From Eutreptiella sp. 'Long Island Sound 2002' (Eukaryota; Euglenozoa; Euglenophyceae; Eutreptiales; Eutreptiaceae): DNA of 64,000 nt. This document shows, in pieces, positions 1 through 11,034 of this stretch. The translations under genes were made by a program, and so were the position numbers. Positions within the stretch are counted from its first letter, which is position 1; each line of letters begins with the position of its first letter. A model generated the notes under the pieces. That model did no database searches. It worked only from the letters and a program-made list of their open reading frames with translations, and was not told the DNA's origin. The stretch lies in NCBI GenBank assembly GCA_964036045.1, contig OZ038402.1:10043513-10107512 (forward strand), written 5' to 3'.

Positions 1-134
1 TGTGTTGTGCTGTGCTGTGCTGTAATAAACTGTGCTATGTTGTGTGTTGTGTTGTGCTGTGGTGTGCTGTGATGTGCTGTGATGTGCTGTGCTGTGCTCG
101 AAACCCACTACGGTGTGCGTGTGTGTGTGTGTGT
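1..134. repeat. TGTGC/TG microsatellite
   Basis: Positions 1-98 are degenerate tandem TGTGCTG-type pentamers and heptamers; 117-134 is a short TG run. The array is cut by the window edge. It is not a telomere-type repeat. Confidence 0.85.
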
Positions 135-1504
135 GCTGCCCACTTTTGAAACAAGACCATAGCGTTCGCCAACAGATGCCGCATCTACAGCTCTGTTTGC
201 ACTACAGCAATCTTCACTTCAGGCTCCCATTGCCGCCCTTTCGGGACGACAGCAACACTATGTACGCATGCGGCTTGCATCCCTACCGTGCCCTGCAACC
301 CACGTGTGCATGCCCTGACCCCTGGGGAAGGGTCCCCGGTAGAGTGAGCTTGCGACTGCACGCAGCGATGGGTTGACCAACACAATGCTGACTGGGGGTT
401 ACCTTGAATGTGCACAAGTGTGTATTTATCCATTTTTTGGGCACGCGGAGGGAAATTTTTGGGGTGTTCTGCTTCAAAAGTGATGGACCTTTGTCGATGT
501 TTGGTTCCTGAAGGACCGCCCTGATCAGAAGTGGCCCAAAAGTGGCACATTGGTCACATAAGTCCACATCCTCAACACAAGGGGCAACGTTTGTCCAACT
601 GGAGTGGTAGTGTGAGTTGGACTAAGCAAACCCTTCACCCCAAAAAGGGGGGTGTTTCGGTTGTATGAACACCTTACGTTTCCCAATTGCCCCTCCTCGG
701 GGGTGATCCAATCCACGCTCCGTTCATGCTTGTGGCAGTTCTCTGGAGTTCATCGGACATTCCTTCATTGCAAACTGCGATTGGTGCGAGTGGTCAGGAC
801 TATACAGAGTGCCTCGGCTCTTGGTCTGTCCCCTAATCTGGCTCCGGATCCGGAATCTCCAGCGGCGCATTGCGCATTCGCCGCCGCTTGTGGCGGATTA
901 TTATAGGCTTGTAACCGTCTATGTCGTCCTCTGAGACTTGTACTGATGCTTGTCTTTTCACCCCTCTACTTCTGGTCTCCTTTTGCCTCGTCACCCGGGG
1001 GCCATTCTCTGGCGCCACCCTGTGCCGGACTCTTTGGTGTACCTTGGACTTTGCCGCCCCCGCTCTTGCCAGTGCACCAGCGGCATCATTGTACACATTT
1101 TTATTGTGTCCTTTCACATGTGTCATTGACGGTGGCGCCGCCCTGCACTCCAGTCACTGGTATACTTCCTCCCATGTATCATGATGTCGCACAGCCTTTT
1201 TCCCTTTAGCCATCCATCCCCTGCGCTTACATCACCGCAAATTGTTAAAAATGTCAACACACCACTTTGAGTCACCATAGAAATACAACTCTTGACTATG
1301 TGTGTGTGTGTGGGTGGCAATTGCCAATTGCCCGCCGCAGGGGTGCATTTTCATGCATTAGGTTCTTGCATGCGGCATGTCTCTGAGTGCATTGCACGCA
1401 CCTCTTGCAATGCAGGTCAATCATGTGTGGGCCACTCGCCAATTGCCCTGCTACGGGGTTGTTTTTTCTCATGCATTCAGTTCTTGCCTGCGGCAGTTCT
1501 TTAC
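135..1504. other. No gene seen; imperfect direct repeat
   Basis: No coding pattern stands out on either strand. Two imperfect copies of about 70 bases, at 1317-1385 and 1434-1500, share GCCAATTGCCC and a TTCATGCATTNNGTTCTTGC-type block, so part of the stretch is locally duplicated. The rest is unclassified. Confidence 0.4.
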
Positions 1505-1507
1505 TTG

Positions 1508-2198
1508 GGGGGAATCCTTGCACTGTGCGCGCGCACGTTGCGCACATTGCGTGCTACTTGTAGACTAGGTCCTCCCTAAAGAAACCCTAGGTACACCCCT
1601 TCCAAATGCCCCTAAATTCAGGTCACCCAAACTACCCTAGCTAAAGACAAATGCAAGCTACCTTCCCCTCACATAAGAAATCATGCAACATGCGGAAAGC
1701 CATGCACATATCCTCTGTTCTGTTCAAGTGTCAACTAAGCACAGAATCAGAATGCTCCGGAGTGGCCTTATTCGAAAGCTCACTCACCCAACCACCTAGT
1801 GCCAAAGCCTCATATGTGTCCACCTCATCCCCAATTGGACCGAGGGGCAAAGTGGCTTGCAAGAGGGAATCCACGTCAACCTCCGGTTCCCACTTGTGGT
1901 ACAACCACACATCCTCATCAGCAGTGATGCAGCCTCGCATAGGGCATTGAACTGTGGCCAGGCAAAAACCGGGGAGTCTGTCACCCCAACTCAAGGGCCC
2001 ACACCAAAGTTTGGGAGTCCATGGTGGAGATGAGCAAAAAAGGGTGAAAGGGGGTGGAAATGGGTGAAAGTGGGTGAAAATCCAAAAATGCCATATTCCC
2101 AATGTGGAAGAAGCATCGAAACCTACGCTAGGGGCAACAATGATGCCCCTAGTATCACAAAGTATGGGTCTTGCGCACACTGCGCTTAAGGCGCCCCC
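1508..2198. mobile_element. Harbinger-like non-autonomous element, TSD TTG
   Basis: The element starts with GGGGGAATCCTTGCACTG and ends in GCGCCCCC. TTG stands directly outside each end (1505-1507 and 2199-2201), which fits a 3-bp target duplication. The left end is followed by a GC-rich alternating stretch and then TACTTGTAGACTA, very like the left end of the transposase-bearing element at 17311. The interior at 2031-2165 (AAATGCCATAT, CAATGATGCCC, CAAAGTATGGGTC) is shared with 26506-26712 and 55298-55502. There is no intact ORF. The family call comes from the terminal G tract, the duplication size and the related copies. Confidence 0.65.
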
Positions 2199-2251
2199 TT
2201 GCTTGTCCAGGCATGTGTGCATGTATGACGCCCAATCATTTCAACAAAATA

Positions 2252-3311
2252 CCCCCCCCCCCTTGTCCTTCCCCACCCCAGGGAAGACGGTCCCCCACCA
2301 CCCCCCCCCTGGGGGACGGTCACCAAGTGACGGTCCCCTACCCCCCCTTGGGGGACCGCACTACCACCGTACACGCACATTTGCAGGCACAGAAATTGCA
2401 GCATAAAACGAAAGATTCAGCATAAGATACGTTCAAAGGGCTGCCTATGTACCGAGACCTACTCCTTGACCAGCTCGGTGTAAATTCTATTGCCTTCGGC
2501 AGTGCACCTCAAAGAGAGGTTGACAGTCAGCCAATCAGTCCCTGAGCCAGCAAGCAGGCAGGCAGTCAGACAGATACACACAGTTTGGGTTTTTTGTCAG
2601 TGGCAGATGCGGCCCCAAGCAGCGGGGAGGCCCTTCAGAGCAGTTCACGCAGTGGCCGAGTGGTAATGCATCCGACATATAGTTTGCGGCCGGCGGGTCG
2701 AACCCGGGGAGGGCGAACTTCGCGCTGCCGCCGGCGCCAAAAGTCAGCAGACCAGGATTCGAACTGCCGACCACAAACTTTGCGGCGGATGCGTTACCAT
2801 TGGACCGTCGACTGTGTGATGAGCGCCGTGCTTCCCCACTGCTTGTAGCCTTTTGAGCAAAAACTTTTGACCCCCCCCCACCCCACCCCCCCTCTCAAAA
2901 CAGTGATATCCAGTTTTAGGGGGTAGAGGCCTCAGAAACAAAAAATCCATTGGGGGATGCTCTTATTGGGCAAAATAATGATTTTACAAGGGGTTGGACA
3001 TCCAATATCATGCCTTGGGGTATGCTACGCGAATGACCCCCAAAAAGGGGGGTATACGACGCCCGCGCCTGCGCTTGATCTAACAACCTCTCTTCGAGGT
3101 GATTTTCTTGGTCCTGCTCCACTTGACCTTGAACCCTTGCACATGCTCACCACTTTCCACTGGAATGCTTTGGGCAGCACTCTTGGGTGATGGTTTTGCC
3201 ACAACAACACAGTGGGCTGCACCGAAAAATTGTGGGTTGAGCAAGTGACGGTCCCCCATCCCCCCCCCTTGGGGAAGGACAAGGGGTGGGGAAGGACAAG
3301 GGGGGGGGGGG
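2252..3311. mobile_element. C-tract-ended inverted-repeat element, TSD TA
   Basis: The left end reads TA followed by twelve C's and TTGTCCTTCCCCACCCC. The right end, at about 3245-3311, is its reverse complement and ends in a G tract followed by TA. Both copies also carry a GACGGTCCCCC block. The inverted repeats span roughly 60 bases. TA at 2250-2251 and 3312-3313 fits a TA duplication, as in Tc1/mariner-type elements. No transposase is visible; the interior carries two tRNA-like segments. The same C(n)TTGT start occurs in the MITE at 39933. Confidence 0.6.
2646..2820. repeat. Two opposed tRNA-like (SINE-type) segments
   Basis: On the plus strand, 2650-2715 carries an A-box-like TGGCCGAGTGGTAATGC and a B-box-like GGGTCGAACCC. 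On the minus strand, 2820-2752 carries GGTCCAATGGTAACGC and GCAGTTCGAATCC. Both share GCATCCG and AGTTTG between the boxes. Neither folds into a clean cloverleaf with a 7-base anticodon loop, so these look like tRNA-derived retroposon heads, not working tRNA genes. Confidence 0.45.
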
Positions 3312-3313
3312 TA

Positions 3314-4100
3314 CATAGCGTTCGCTGTTATACAGCTCCTCTCTACAGCATTGCTCGCATTGCAGTAGCGTTTGGATCTCCAACCGTCGCGGCTGTTGCT
3401 CCCTATCAGCACGCCACGAGGACTATGTACAGTCGTCATGCGCCTACCACACCCTGCATCCCCGAATGCCCATGGACCGACCCCTGTGCAGGGGGGCCCT
3501 GTCGGGGCAGGCTTGTGACAGCCCACGGCGATGGAATCACCGACATGATGCTGACTGCTAAAACAGCGACCTCTTGGCCCAACTTTGGCCAGAAGCTCCC
3601 ACGCACCCTGGCCCTAAGCGCCGGTTGTTCTGCCGCCCCCTCAGGAATGGGCGTGAGGGAGCGGACATTGGAATACACCGACGACATGGGGCTCGGTGTT
3701 ACTAGTTTAAGTGTTAATGGCACAATCATCATTTCCACTGCAAAAGTATTGGCGCGATTCCGGTATGTACAGCACATTAGTACTGGTGTGGTATATTCCG
3801 TGTGCTGCCCGTGGGCAACGAGGTCTGTTGAATGTCACGAAGATATCGACGGCAGCACCTGCCAGATACTCACTGCCTGCATGCCACCACAAGGGTGGAG
3901 CCGGCTCAGCTTGAGCGTTAAGTGTTAGTGCCCCCCCGGCAGTACAGTCCCGTCACTCTGAGATGCAGTAAGAAATAAAGCAGGCACTGGCAGGTTTGAC
4001 CGGAAATCCGTATCGCTTCAGTCGTGACTCATATCGGGTATCATATCCTATAGCCGGCTGGCGGCAACAATCATCAAACTGGACGCAGGGACAGCACATA
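3314..4100. other. No supported gene
   Basis: A 238-codon plus-strand frame (3212-3928) is open, but it begins inside the inverted terminal repeat of the neighbouring element and has no recognisable domain. Its only notable part, near 3660-3700, resembles the short tandem repeats at 4575-4725. An AATAAA-like motif occurs near 3974. I do not call a gene. Confidence 0.3.
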
Positions 4101-4104
4101 GCCA

Positions 4105-4420
4105 GATCATGCCCCCATGTGTGACATTCCGTCGGGTTGTTGTTTGTTTACAGGGCCCTGGACAGTCGCCCGCTCTTCCCTTCACATGTTGCGTCGGGTC
4201 GCTGCTTTCTGTCGGCCGCTGCGGCCGGTGCTCCTGCGGGTGTCGTTTCCGCGTTCGCGGAGCCCAGTGGTTGGTGCGCTGGGGCTGTGCTGGATGTGGC
4301 AGGATGTGCCCCTTGCGCGTCAGTGGCGCCCAGTAGTTGGCGTATTGAGGGTTGTGCTGGTTGTGGCGGGGGTACTTTGACTGTTTTTACTGTCCACACA
4401 CCTCCGTCCTCAGCCCCCCC
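4105..4420 (+). repeat. Dispersed repeat R1, copy 1
   Basis: About 300 bases that recur, clearly alignable, at 49018-49252 and 62378-62670. Landmarks are GTGACATTCCGTCGGGT, GGGGCCCTGGACAGTC-like, TCTGTCGGCCGCTGCGGCC and CGTTTCCGCGTTCGCGGAGC. All copies begin just after a C-rich tract and keep the same orientation. No terminal inverted repeats or coding function were recognised. Confidence 0.8.
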
Positions 4421-4574
4421 CCCCCCCCGTGGTGACCGCCCTGGATCACCCCACATAAGCAACGGTCTGACCGATCCTGCTGGGTTTAAACTCAAGTTTA
4501 TTGCCAAACTTTAGTTTGACATTTGAATCCACCAAGGATACTAGACCGGGTGTTCGGGAGTAGACGGACGATAC

Positions 4575-4725
4575 ATGGCTTTGGAGTGAGTGATCATACA
4601 TTGGGGTACACTGAGGACACAGGGCTCCACGTGAGCGGCCGCACATTCGAATGGACCGAAGACATGGGACTTGGTGGCAAAGTGCGTACGTTTGAATACA
4701 AAGACAACACTGGCACGAGGGGTCT
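4575..4725. repeat. Degenerate ~45-bp tandem repeat
   Basis: Three to four units with the core ACATTNGAATACANNGANGAC followed by ACTGGG/ATGGGA. In the plus frame this reads as repeated Y-T-E-D-T/M-G-L peptides. One more unit lies upstream at 3660-3700. It could be a coding minisatellite remnant or plain repeat; the surrounding frame has no domain support. Confidence 0.5.
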
Positions 4726-5153
4726 GGGGGCCCACGCGCCGCCCCCTTCCCTTCCGATGCTGATTGTTGCCTGGACAATGCACTTGACCCTGGAGAGGGT
4801 GGCGGTGGTGCCATGAGTTGCAGGCCTACCCGCACTTGTTGTTGGCAGAGCCGTTGCAAAGTACCGTCTGGAACCGGCTCATCCACTCAACAGGCACAAA
4901 GTGACATAAGTGGCCTCTCTTTTCACTTGCTTTCGTTCGGACCTATGCAGACCATTGGTATGTCGCAGCCAGGCACTCCAGAAAAGGTTCCCAGACTCTA
5001 CATCAGCACTGTTGCCCTGAATGTCATCTGTGTTTGAAAGATGCATTGCTGCAGAAGACCTGGAGCCAAGAGACCATGGACAGTTCCGGAATGCAGCAAG
5101 AGCTGCCAAGCAGCAGCAAACTAGACAAAAATATTGCACGACTAGAAGCCTCA
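4726..5153. other. No gene seen
   Basis: Unclassified sequence between the tandem repeat and the transposon copy at 5154. No splice-bounded exon or known domain was found. Confidence 0.3.
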
Positions 5154-5536
5154 GAGAGGATATGTTTGCCCGGCGCACGCCCGGCATCCAAATGAATCTT
5201 CCGGCCATCTATCACAATGCTTTACCCCCAAACATCACCCCCTCCTCTAGCCCAGGAACCCTATGCACAAGCACATTGTATGACTGTTGGCAATCAAACA
5301 ACTTCCCATTTTTTCGCCCAACAAATGGGACAATCACATGCACCCTACCCTTGTAGGCCACATCATGGCCATCCACCTCAAAATCAAAGAATCCCCCTCT
5401 TGTGCGTGACGGACCACTCAAGTGGCCACACTGAAGTCCTGGGAGTCCTTAACCCCAACTCGAGGGGCCACACCAAAGCGTGGGAAACTTTGCCCGGCGC
5501 ACCTGGCGCGTGCCCGGCGCGCTAACGTACTCTCAG
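5154..5536 (-). mobile_element. Harbinger-related element, unoccupied copy A
   Basis: The ends are similar inverted sequences: GAGAGGATATGTTTGCCCGG on the left and, inverted, GAGAGTACGTTAGCGCGCC on the right. On the minus strand it encodes a fragment (5212-5421) with DGHDVAYKGRVHVIVPF and QQSYNVLVHRV, the C-terminal part of a DDE_Tnp_4/HARBI1-type transposase. The fragment is far too short to work. The same sequence at 17080-18211 is interrupted by a 769-bp insertion. At 5363-5400 this copy reads straight through, so it preserves the pre-insertion site. Confidence 0.65.
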
Positions 5537-5930
5537 AAGCAGAAAAATCAGACGGCCGTAAATGCAAATTGTTTTTCGCAGCGAGGCAGACGCAGACTCA
5601 GCTGAAATTCGAAAGTAACCTCCAACCATTGCTGACCTGGCACAGCAGCAGCATGTTTGTTGATCGCCGTCATGAATGGCTGAAGCAGAAAAACGTTTCG
5701 CCGTTGTAGAGCAGATTCATACGCGTTGGCGCTGATGCTCCAATGGCGGCCCATGCTGGTCCTCGCATCTTCGGTCCGGCAAAACGTTGCTCAGCACTCC
5801 ACCCGGTATTTTTGCAGGTTGACAAGTCAGACTGGCCATGCGGCGCCCAAAGCTACGCCTGAGAGGAGGTGCCACAGTGCCAAAAAACGGAGCTAGGCAT
5901 TCTGAATGTCAAAAGTCTTCTCAGAGTATG
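5537..5930. other. No gene seen; 3' flank of LRR gene
   Basis: No supported ORF. Given the minus-strand gene ending at 5931, this stretch should hold its 3' untranslated region and terminator signals, none of which I could pin down. Confidence 0.3.
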
Positions 5931-7799
5931 TCATTGACACACGCATTCCTCACGCAATGTGGAGATTCCCCCCTCAAATCCTGCGACATCTTGCAACCCT
6001 GCAACATCTCCACTGCTGTAAACGTTATTGTTCTCCAGGTTCACAGTGACGTGCAGTGCTGGTGCGTCCTTGAAGCCTGCAAGGGCTCGTGCACCATTGT
6101 CTCCTACATAATTGTGCTCCAAATTCAAATGCAGAGTAAGCAGTGCCGGGGCATCCTTGAAGCCCGCAAGGGCTTGCGCACCGCTGTCGCCCACATAGTT
6201 GTGTTGCAAATTCAAATCCAGAGTGTGCAGTGCCGGGGCATCCTTCAAGCCAGCAAGGGCTTGCGCACCGCTGTCGCCTACATAGTTGTGCTGCAAATTC
6301 AAATGCAGAGTGTGCAGTGCTGGTGCATGCTTCAACCCTGCAAGGGCTTTTGCACCGCTATCGCCGGCGCTGCCATTCGCCAGGCTCAAATGCAGAGTGT
6401 GCAGCCCGGGTGCATCCTTCAGCCCTGCAAGGGCTTTTGCACCGCCGGCTCCGACATCGTTGTCGGCAAGATCTAAGGTCAAAGTGTGTAGTGCGGCTGC
6501 AGCCTTCAGTGCTGCAAAGGCTCGCGCACCGCAGGCCCCAACACCATTGTAAGCCAGATGTAAACTTAGGGTGTGCAGCTTGGGTGCATCACTCAACCCT
6601 GCAAGGACTTGCGCACCGCTGGCTCCCACGTTGTTGTACTCGAGATTTAACGTTAGGGTGTGCAGTGCGGGTGCGTCCCTCAATCCGGCAAGGGCCTGCA
6701 CACCACTGTCTCGCACACCGTTGTCACCAAGATCCAAGTTCAGAGTGTGCATTGCTGGCGCATCCTTCAAGCCCGCAAGGGCCCTCGCACCACTTGCCCC
6801 CACATTGTTGTTCTGCAGGCTCAGAGTTAGAGTGTGCAGCGTGGGTGCAAGCTTCAAACCTGCAAGGGCTTGTGCGCCACTGGCTCCAATTTTGTTGCCA
6901 CCGAGATTCAAGGTCAGAGTATGCATTGCTGGCGCATCCTTCAGGCCCGCAAGGGCTTGTGCACCAAGGGCTTCAATGCCGTTGCCACCGAGTTTCAATG
7001 TCAGACCGTGGAGGGCCCGGGCATCTTTCAAGCCTCCAAGGGCCATTGCACCGCGGTCCCCCAGCCGGTTGTTCTCGAGAGTCAAGGTGAGAGTGCGCAG
7101 CACCGCAGCATCCTTCAGGCCGGCAAGGAGCTGTGCACCAATGGCCCCGATTTGGTTGTTTTGCAGATTCAAAGTCAGAGTGTGTAGCGCTGGGGCTTCC
7201 TTCAACCCCGCAAGGGCTTGTGCACCACCGGCTCCCACGCTGTTGCTCTTCAGATTCAAATTCAGAGTGTGCAGTGCTGCTGCATCCTTGAATCCTGCCA
7301 GGGCTTGTGCGCCATCGTCGCAGATTTGGTTGCTCTCCAAACTCAAAGTCAGAGCGCGCAGTGCCGCAGCATCTTTCAGGTCTGCAAGGGCTTTTGCCCC
7401 ATCATCCCCCACGGCGTTGTACTTTAGGTTCAACGTCAGAGCGCGCAGTGCTTCTGCACCCTTCAAGCCAGCGAGGGCTTGTGCACCGCTGGCGCCCATA
7501 TTGTTGTACTGCAATTCCAACGTCACAGTGTGCAGCGCTGGGGCGTCCTTCAACCCTGCCAGGGCCCGCGCGCCACTGGGACCCACACCACTGTTGAAGG
7601 TCAGAGACAGGGTGCGCACTTCTTGCAGGCATAAACCCTCCATCGCTTGTGGGATCGCCTGTACACGGGAAACCGCAAAACGAACGTGTCGACTGTGTAA
7701 CAGATTCCACAAGCGAGTACACACGTGACTGCACACTGCAGTCTCTAACATGTCGGAGATGTGGACCAACACATCCGCAGGCAACTCATGTACTTGCAT
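5931..7799 (-). CDS. F-box-like leucine-rich repeat protein
   Basis: A single open frame of 622 codons. Residues 4-45 (ELPADVLVHISDML, then VCTRLWNLL) resemble an F-box, the Skp1-binding module of SCF ubiquitin ligases. From about residue 70 to 595 there are roughly eighteen 28-residue repeats of the form GAQALAGLKDAPALHTLTL-N-L-x-x-N-x-V/I-G. The 28-residue length and the alternating strand and helix signature are those of ribonuclease-inhibitor-type LRRs, which form a horseshoe binding surface. Repeats are very uniform, with DAPALHT recurring almost unchanged, suggesting recent internal duplication or gene conversion. The first ATG is used because the F-box follows at once. No signal peptide or membrane segment is visible, so a cytosolic or nuclear protein is likely. 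The ligand is unknown. The F-box call is weaker than the LRR call. Confidence 0.85.
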   Translation of the reverse strand: MQVHELPADVLVHISDMLETAVCSHVCTRLWNLLHSRHVRFAVSRVQAIPQAMEGLCLQEVRTLSLTFNSGVGPSGARALAGLKDAPALHTVTLELQYNNMGASGAQALAGLKGAEALRALTLNLKYNAVGDDGAKALADLKDAAALRALTLSLESNQICDDGAQALAGFKDAAALHTLNLNLKSNSVGAGGAQALAGLKEAPALHTLTLNLQNNQIGAIGAQLLAGLKDAAVLRTLTLTLENNRLGDRGAMALGGLKDARALHGLTLKLGGNGIEALGAQALAGLKDAPAMHTLTLNLGGNKIGASGAQALAGLKLAPTLHTLTLSLQNNNVGASGARALAGLKDAPAMHTLNLDLGDNGVRDSGVQALAGLRDAPALHTLTLNLEYNNVGASGAQVLAGLSDAPKLHTLSLHLAYNGVGACGARAFAALKAAAALHTLTLDLADNDVGAGGAKALAGLKDAPGLHTLHLSLANGSAGDSGAKALAGLKHAPALHTLHLNLQHNYVGDSGAQALAGLKDAPALHTLDLNLQHNYVGDSGAQALAGFKDAPALLTLHLNLEHNYVGDNGARALAGFKDAPALHVTVNLENNNVYSSGDVAGLQDVAGFEGGISTLREECVCQ

Positions 7800-8386
7800 C
7801 GTTGCGAAGAAACACCGCGTCTGTCAACATGAGGGCCATGCGAGGTCGGCCCGGCACACCCGTCCCAAGCGGTAACTGCATTGCCCACAATCCCGATGAC
7901 TGACCCGGCCAAGAATGCTGCAGTCTGGCGCAGGGCCCTGCAGAGGAGCCCCCGCCTTTGGAGTCCAGATCCGGTTGAGTTGGAATTCTGGGGCGGCTTT
8001 GCACCCACCCATATGCGCACTACTACTTCCTGCGGAACCCAAAATTCAGAGAGGGGGTGGGGGATGGGGGTAACAGGATAACACCACACATCACCAAGGT
8101 AGGCAGGGCTTTGCTACTGCAGGGTGCATGGCCTGGCTGGCTTCACGGCAAATCGCCTGATGATGTGTGTAGCCATGCTACCTATTTCTCTGCCATTTCT
8201 TGCATCGGCCGATTTGAGCCATGTTGCCTTCTATGACTTGAGATTGATTCCGTCTGAATGGGGAGCATGATAGCTTCCCCAACAACTCTGCAGACTGGCT
8301 CCAGCGCTAAATGCCATTGATGACGTGTGCATGCCGTGGGTCATGCCATGGCCTAGGGTGCCAATTGAGAGAGGAAAAAAAAACGC
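7800..8386. other. Upstream region of LRR gene, no second gene
   Basis: This is the likely promoter side of the minus-strand LRR gene. No clear core promoter motif or further coding segment was seen. Confidence 0.3.
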
Positions 8387-8640
8387 CCTGCGAAAGCGGT
8401 CAAAATGGCCAAAAATACTAAAAATACCGTTTTGCGAAAACGACCAAAAAGGCCAAAAACAATAGAAATACCACTCTCCAAAAACAGTAAAAATGGCAGA
8501 AAATAATAAAATTACCGTCCCCCCAAAGCGGTCGAAATGGCCGAAAATAATAACAATACCGTCCCAGCCAACGCGGTCGACATGGCCAAAAATAATAAAA
8601 ATACCGCCCTCCGAAAACGGCCAACATGGCGACGATCCCC
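8387..8640. repeat. ~45-bp tandem repeat, A-rich
   Basis: Five to six units of about 45 bases with the core AAATGGCCAAAAATAATAAA and a following TACCGTCC-type segment. On the minus strand they read as repeated YFYYFWPF peptides, a by-product of the repeat and not evidence of a gene. Confidence 0.8.
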
Positions 8641-10261
8641 AGACTCCTCTGGATGTTTGCTGTTGATTCTGGTGTCTACATATCTGCTGTTCCTTCCTGG
8701 TGGTGTCAGGATGTTCGCTGTATCTATCGCATGGAATGGCCCAAATGCTACAACATGCAGGCACAGGGAATGACTCCATCAGAATCCATGGGAGTCCTGA
8801 TGACACATTCAGGAATGAATGCAACTTTTGGGTAGAAATATGCAATTGACCCCCCCCCCCAAAATACAGTTTTTTTTGGGGGGGGGTGCAAAGGGGGAGG
8901 GGCTACTCCCTTTTCATATTACATGACCCCTCCTGTCCCAGGGTCCCCAAGCAGAAGAGTGTTGTCACGCAAGCCTACCCCTGGACGAACAGTCCACCAC
9001 ACTGCCACGGCAGTGTTTTTCGCCATTTCATCACCGGGTTGCAGCCATCTCCCGTGCACCTCCCCCTCCCAAACACACACACCATTCATTTCACCCGTGC
9101 TGGTCTCCCACTCTCCCTCCGCAAGGTGCGGCAGCAGCAAACAGGATGCCATCGTCCAATGCTCAGTTTAATGTTAGTGGTACCCTTCATCCCTTCACAG
9201 GCAGTGCATCGAAGGCGACACATTGGCATTCGGGGTTGGGGAGGGTCCCTACCTCAGTCAGTTCCGAGGAAGACCACAGATCACGCCGATGGTATTAAAC
9301 TATTGTTTATTGCATAAACAAAGGTTCTGGTGCAGAAACCAGACTCACGCATGGATGATTGGCCGCGGTACAGGGCAGTGCACTTGTGCAGGCACCCATC
9401 CGACACTGCAGGCCGCAGTGCACCCCAGGGGGCTGTGGTACACCGAGCACAGCCCAGCACTTTGCTCGGGGGCCGCTGTGTGCAAGCGTTCTGCCCGCTT
9501 TCGTGGTAATGCGCTTTTGTGTGGCTTTGGGAGGTTCTGACGGTTGTTGCGGTGGCTGTCGCAGAAGAATGGCCGGGGCCACAGCAGTCGTGTTTGGCCC
9601 GACGATTACCGGGGGCCACACCGGCCACGCGCGGCACCGCAGTGGCCCGGGCTGGTGTTGTCCATGTGCCACCGCGGCGCTGCCCAATGAAACCACGTGG
9701 CCGGGGCCAGCCCGGCCGCGGATACCGCCGGGCCCGCACGGGCCATAGACCACCACAACGGCATGGTAGGTACCGATCGGGTATCCTCAAAGGGGACTCC
9801 CCTGCGGACCTCGCCCCGAAACCAGTTCAAACGACTGCTGTAGATGTGTTACTGGTGCCAGGGGCACTACTGCTGCTCGGGCACCGCTCGGCTCCAACGC
9901 CGACACGGGATCGCGAAAGTGGATGTTGCACAATTTTAGTCGAGGGGTCTTGAATGCAAACAAAAAACAACGACAGCGTGGGGGTTAAGAGAGTGTCGGT
10001 TGACCAGCAAGTGCTGTCGGTTAAGCACAACGGCTGTCAGTGAAACTGCTGTCGGTTGGGCGGTCGGTAGGCACCCACCGCCCAAAGGCCAGCCTACAAC
10101 AAAGACGCAGTTGCGGGTCCTTAAGGACGCTCATTGCGGCCAGCGCGTGCGTCCGGCCGCCACCAGAGGGGACGCAGCGCCGACGCCGCGGCATGCTCCC
10201 GTCCTCCGCGGGGCTAAAACAGCAGAAGCAAAAAAAAAAAAAACATACAGGCGGCAGCCAG
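8641..10261. other. No supported gene
   Basis: Several frames stay open (for example 9281-9790 minus), but they are proline/arginine-rich shadows of GC-biased sequence with no domain. There is a C tract near 8850 and a G tract near 8880. Confidence 0.3.
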
Positions 10262-10360
10262 GCGGCATCAGCGCTTTCAGAGCAGACTGAGTAGGACCCA
10301 GCCACATCTGTCGCGTGACTCAGTAGGAACCACCCACGTCCGTCTGATGCGCAACCCACC
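10262..10360 (-). repeat. Dispersed repeat R5 (TACTGAGT), inverted copy
   Basis: Contains GACTGAGTAGGA and GACTCAGTAGGAACC, the reverse complement of the TACTGAGT motifs that recur in order at 48715-48845 and 61318-61462. The stretch is short and has no coding signal. Confidence 0.5.
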
Positions 10361-10854
10361 CACCCGCATCTAATGTACAGACGAAGGCACCGCGGATGGC
10401 AGTGGGAGGCGGTGGGAGGAGGCTGGGCCAGGTCTGCCCCGGGCTGGGGCTGCAGCGGCATCCGCCGCGCGCGCGGCCCCTCGCCCCTGCACCTCGTCCA
10501 ACCCACGCCCCCGGCGCCGCTCGCCACCGACCAACCGACCAAGGCCAGCCCGCCCCAGCACAGCAGCACAGAGGCTACCTGCGTCTGGGGGCCGAAGGAG
10601 AGGGGTTGTGGAGGTGGGCAATGCAAGGCTTCTTTTTTTTTTGGAGGGGGGGGGGGGGGGCTGCTGGATTGCTGGGCAGCAGCCCCCTGCCCGCCTGCCC
10701 TGGGGGCTGACTACAATATGTGAGGGAAGGGGCCGCAGAGGGGGGACAGGGAAACAGGGTAAGAGGGAAAAGGGGCCAAGGGACGGGCACGCCCAGGCAC
10801 TCCGGGAACGCGCAGGGACTGAGGCGGGAGCGCACGCGACCGCGTGGGTGCGTG

Positions 10855-11000
10855 CGTGGGTTCGAACCCGCGGCCTTTGACGTGTTCCGGAGTGTCCAGA
10901 GGGCCGCGGCGTTGGTCCCGGCGTCAGGCAGCCACCGGGTCTAGAACTTGCGACCGACCAAAGCCTCTTGACGGTCAGAGGGCAGCCAAGGCAGGCCCAG
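10855..11000 (-). repeat. tRNA-like SINE-type segment(s)
   Basis: On the minus strand GGGTTCGAACCC near 10860 is a perfect B-box-type palindrome. A second weaker site, AAGTTCTAGACCC, lies near 10945 with TTGGCTGCCCTCTGACCG upstream. No cloverleaf can be drawn. It sits just 3' of the PH-RING gene. Confidence 0.3.
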
Positions 11001-11034
11001 TCGCGGGAACAGGGCCTGCGCGGCTCGGCCGGCC

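Noticed and set aside
1-134. Telomeric or subtelomeric repeat
   Set aside because: The TGTGC pattern is irregular and does not match a TTTAGGG- or TTAGGG-type telomere.
6571-7728. 385-codon plus-strand ORF opposite the LRR gene
   Set aside because: Repeated A-R-A-C-A-P-L-A-P peptides are the antisense reading of the LRR units.
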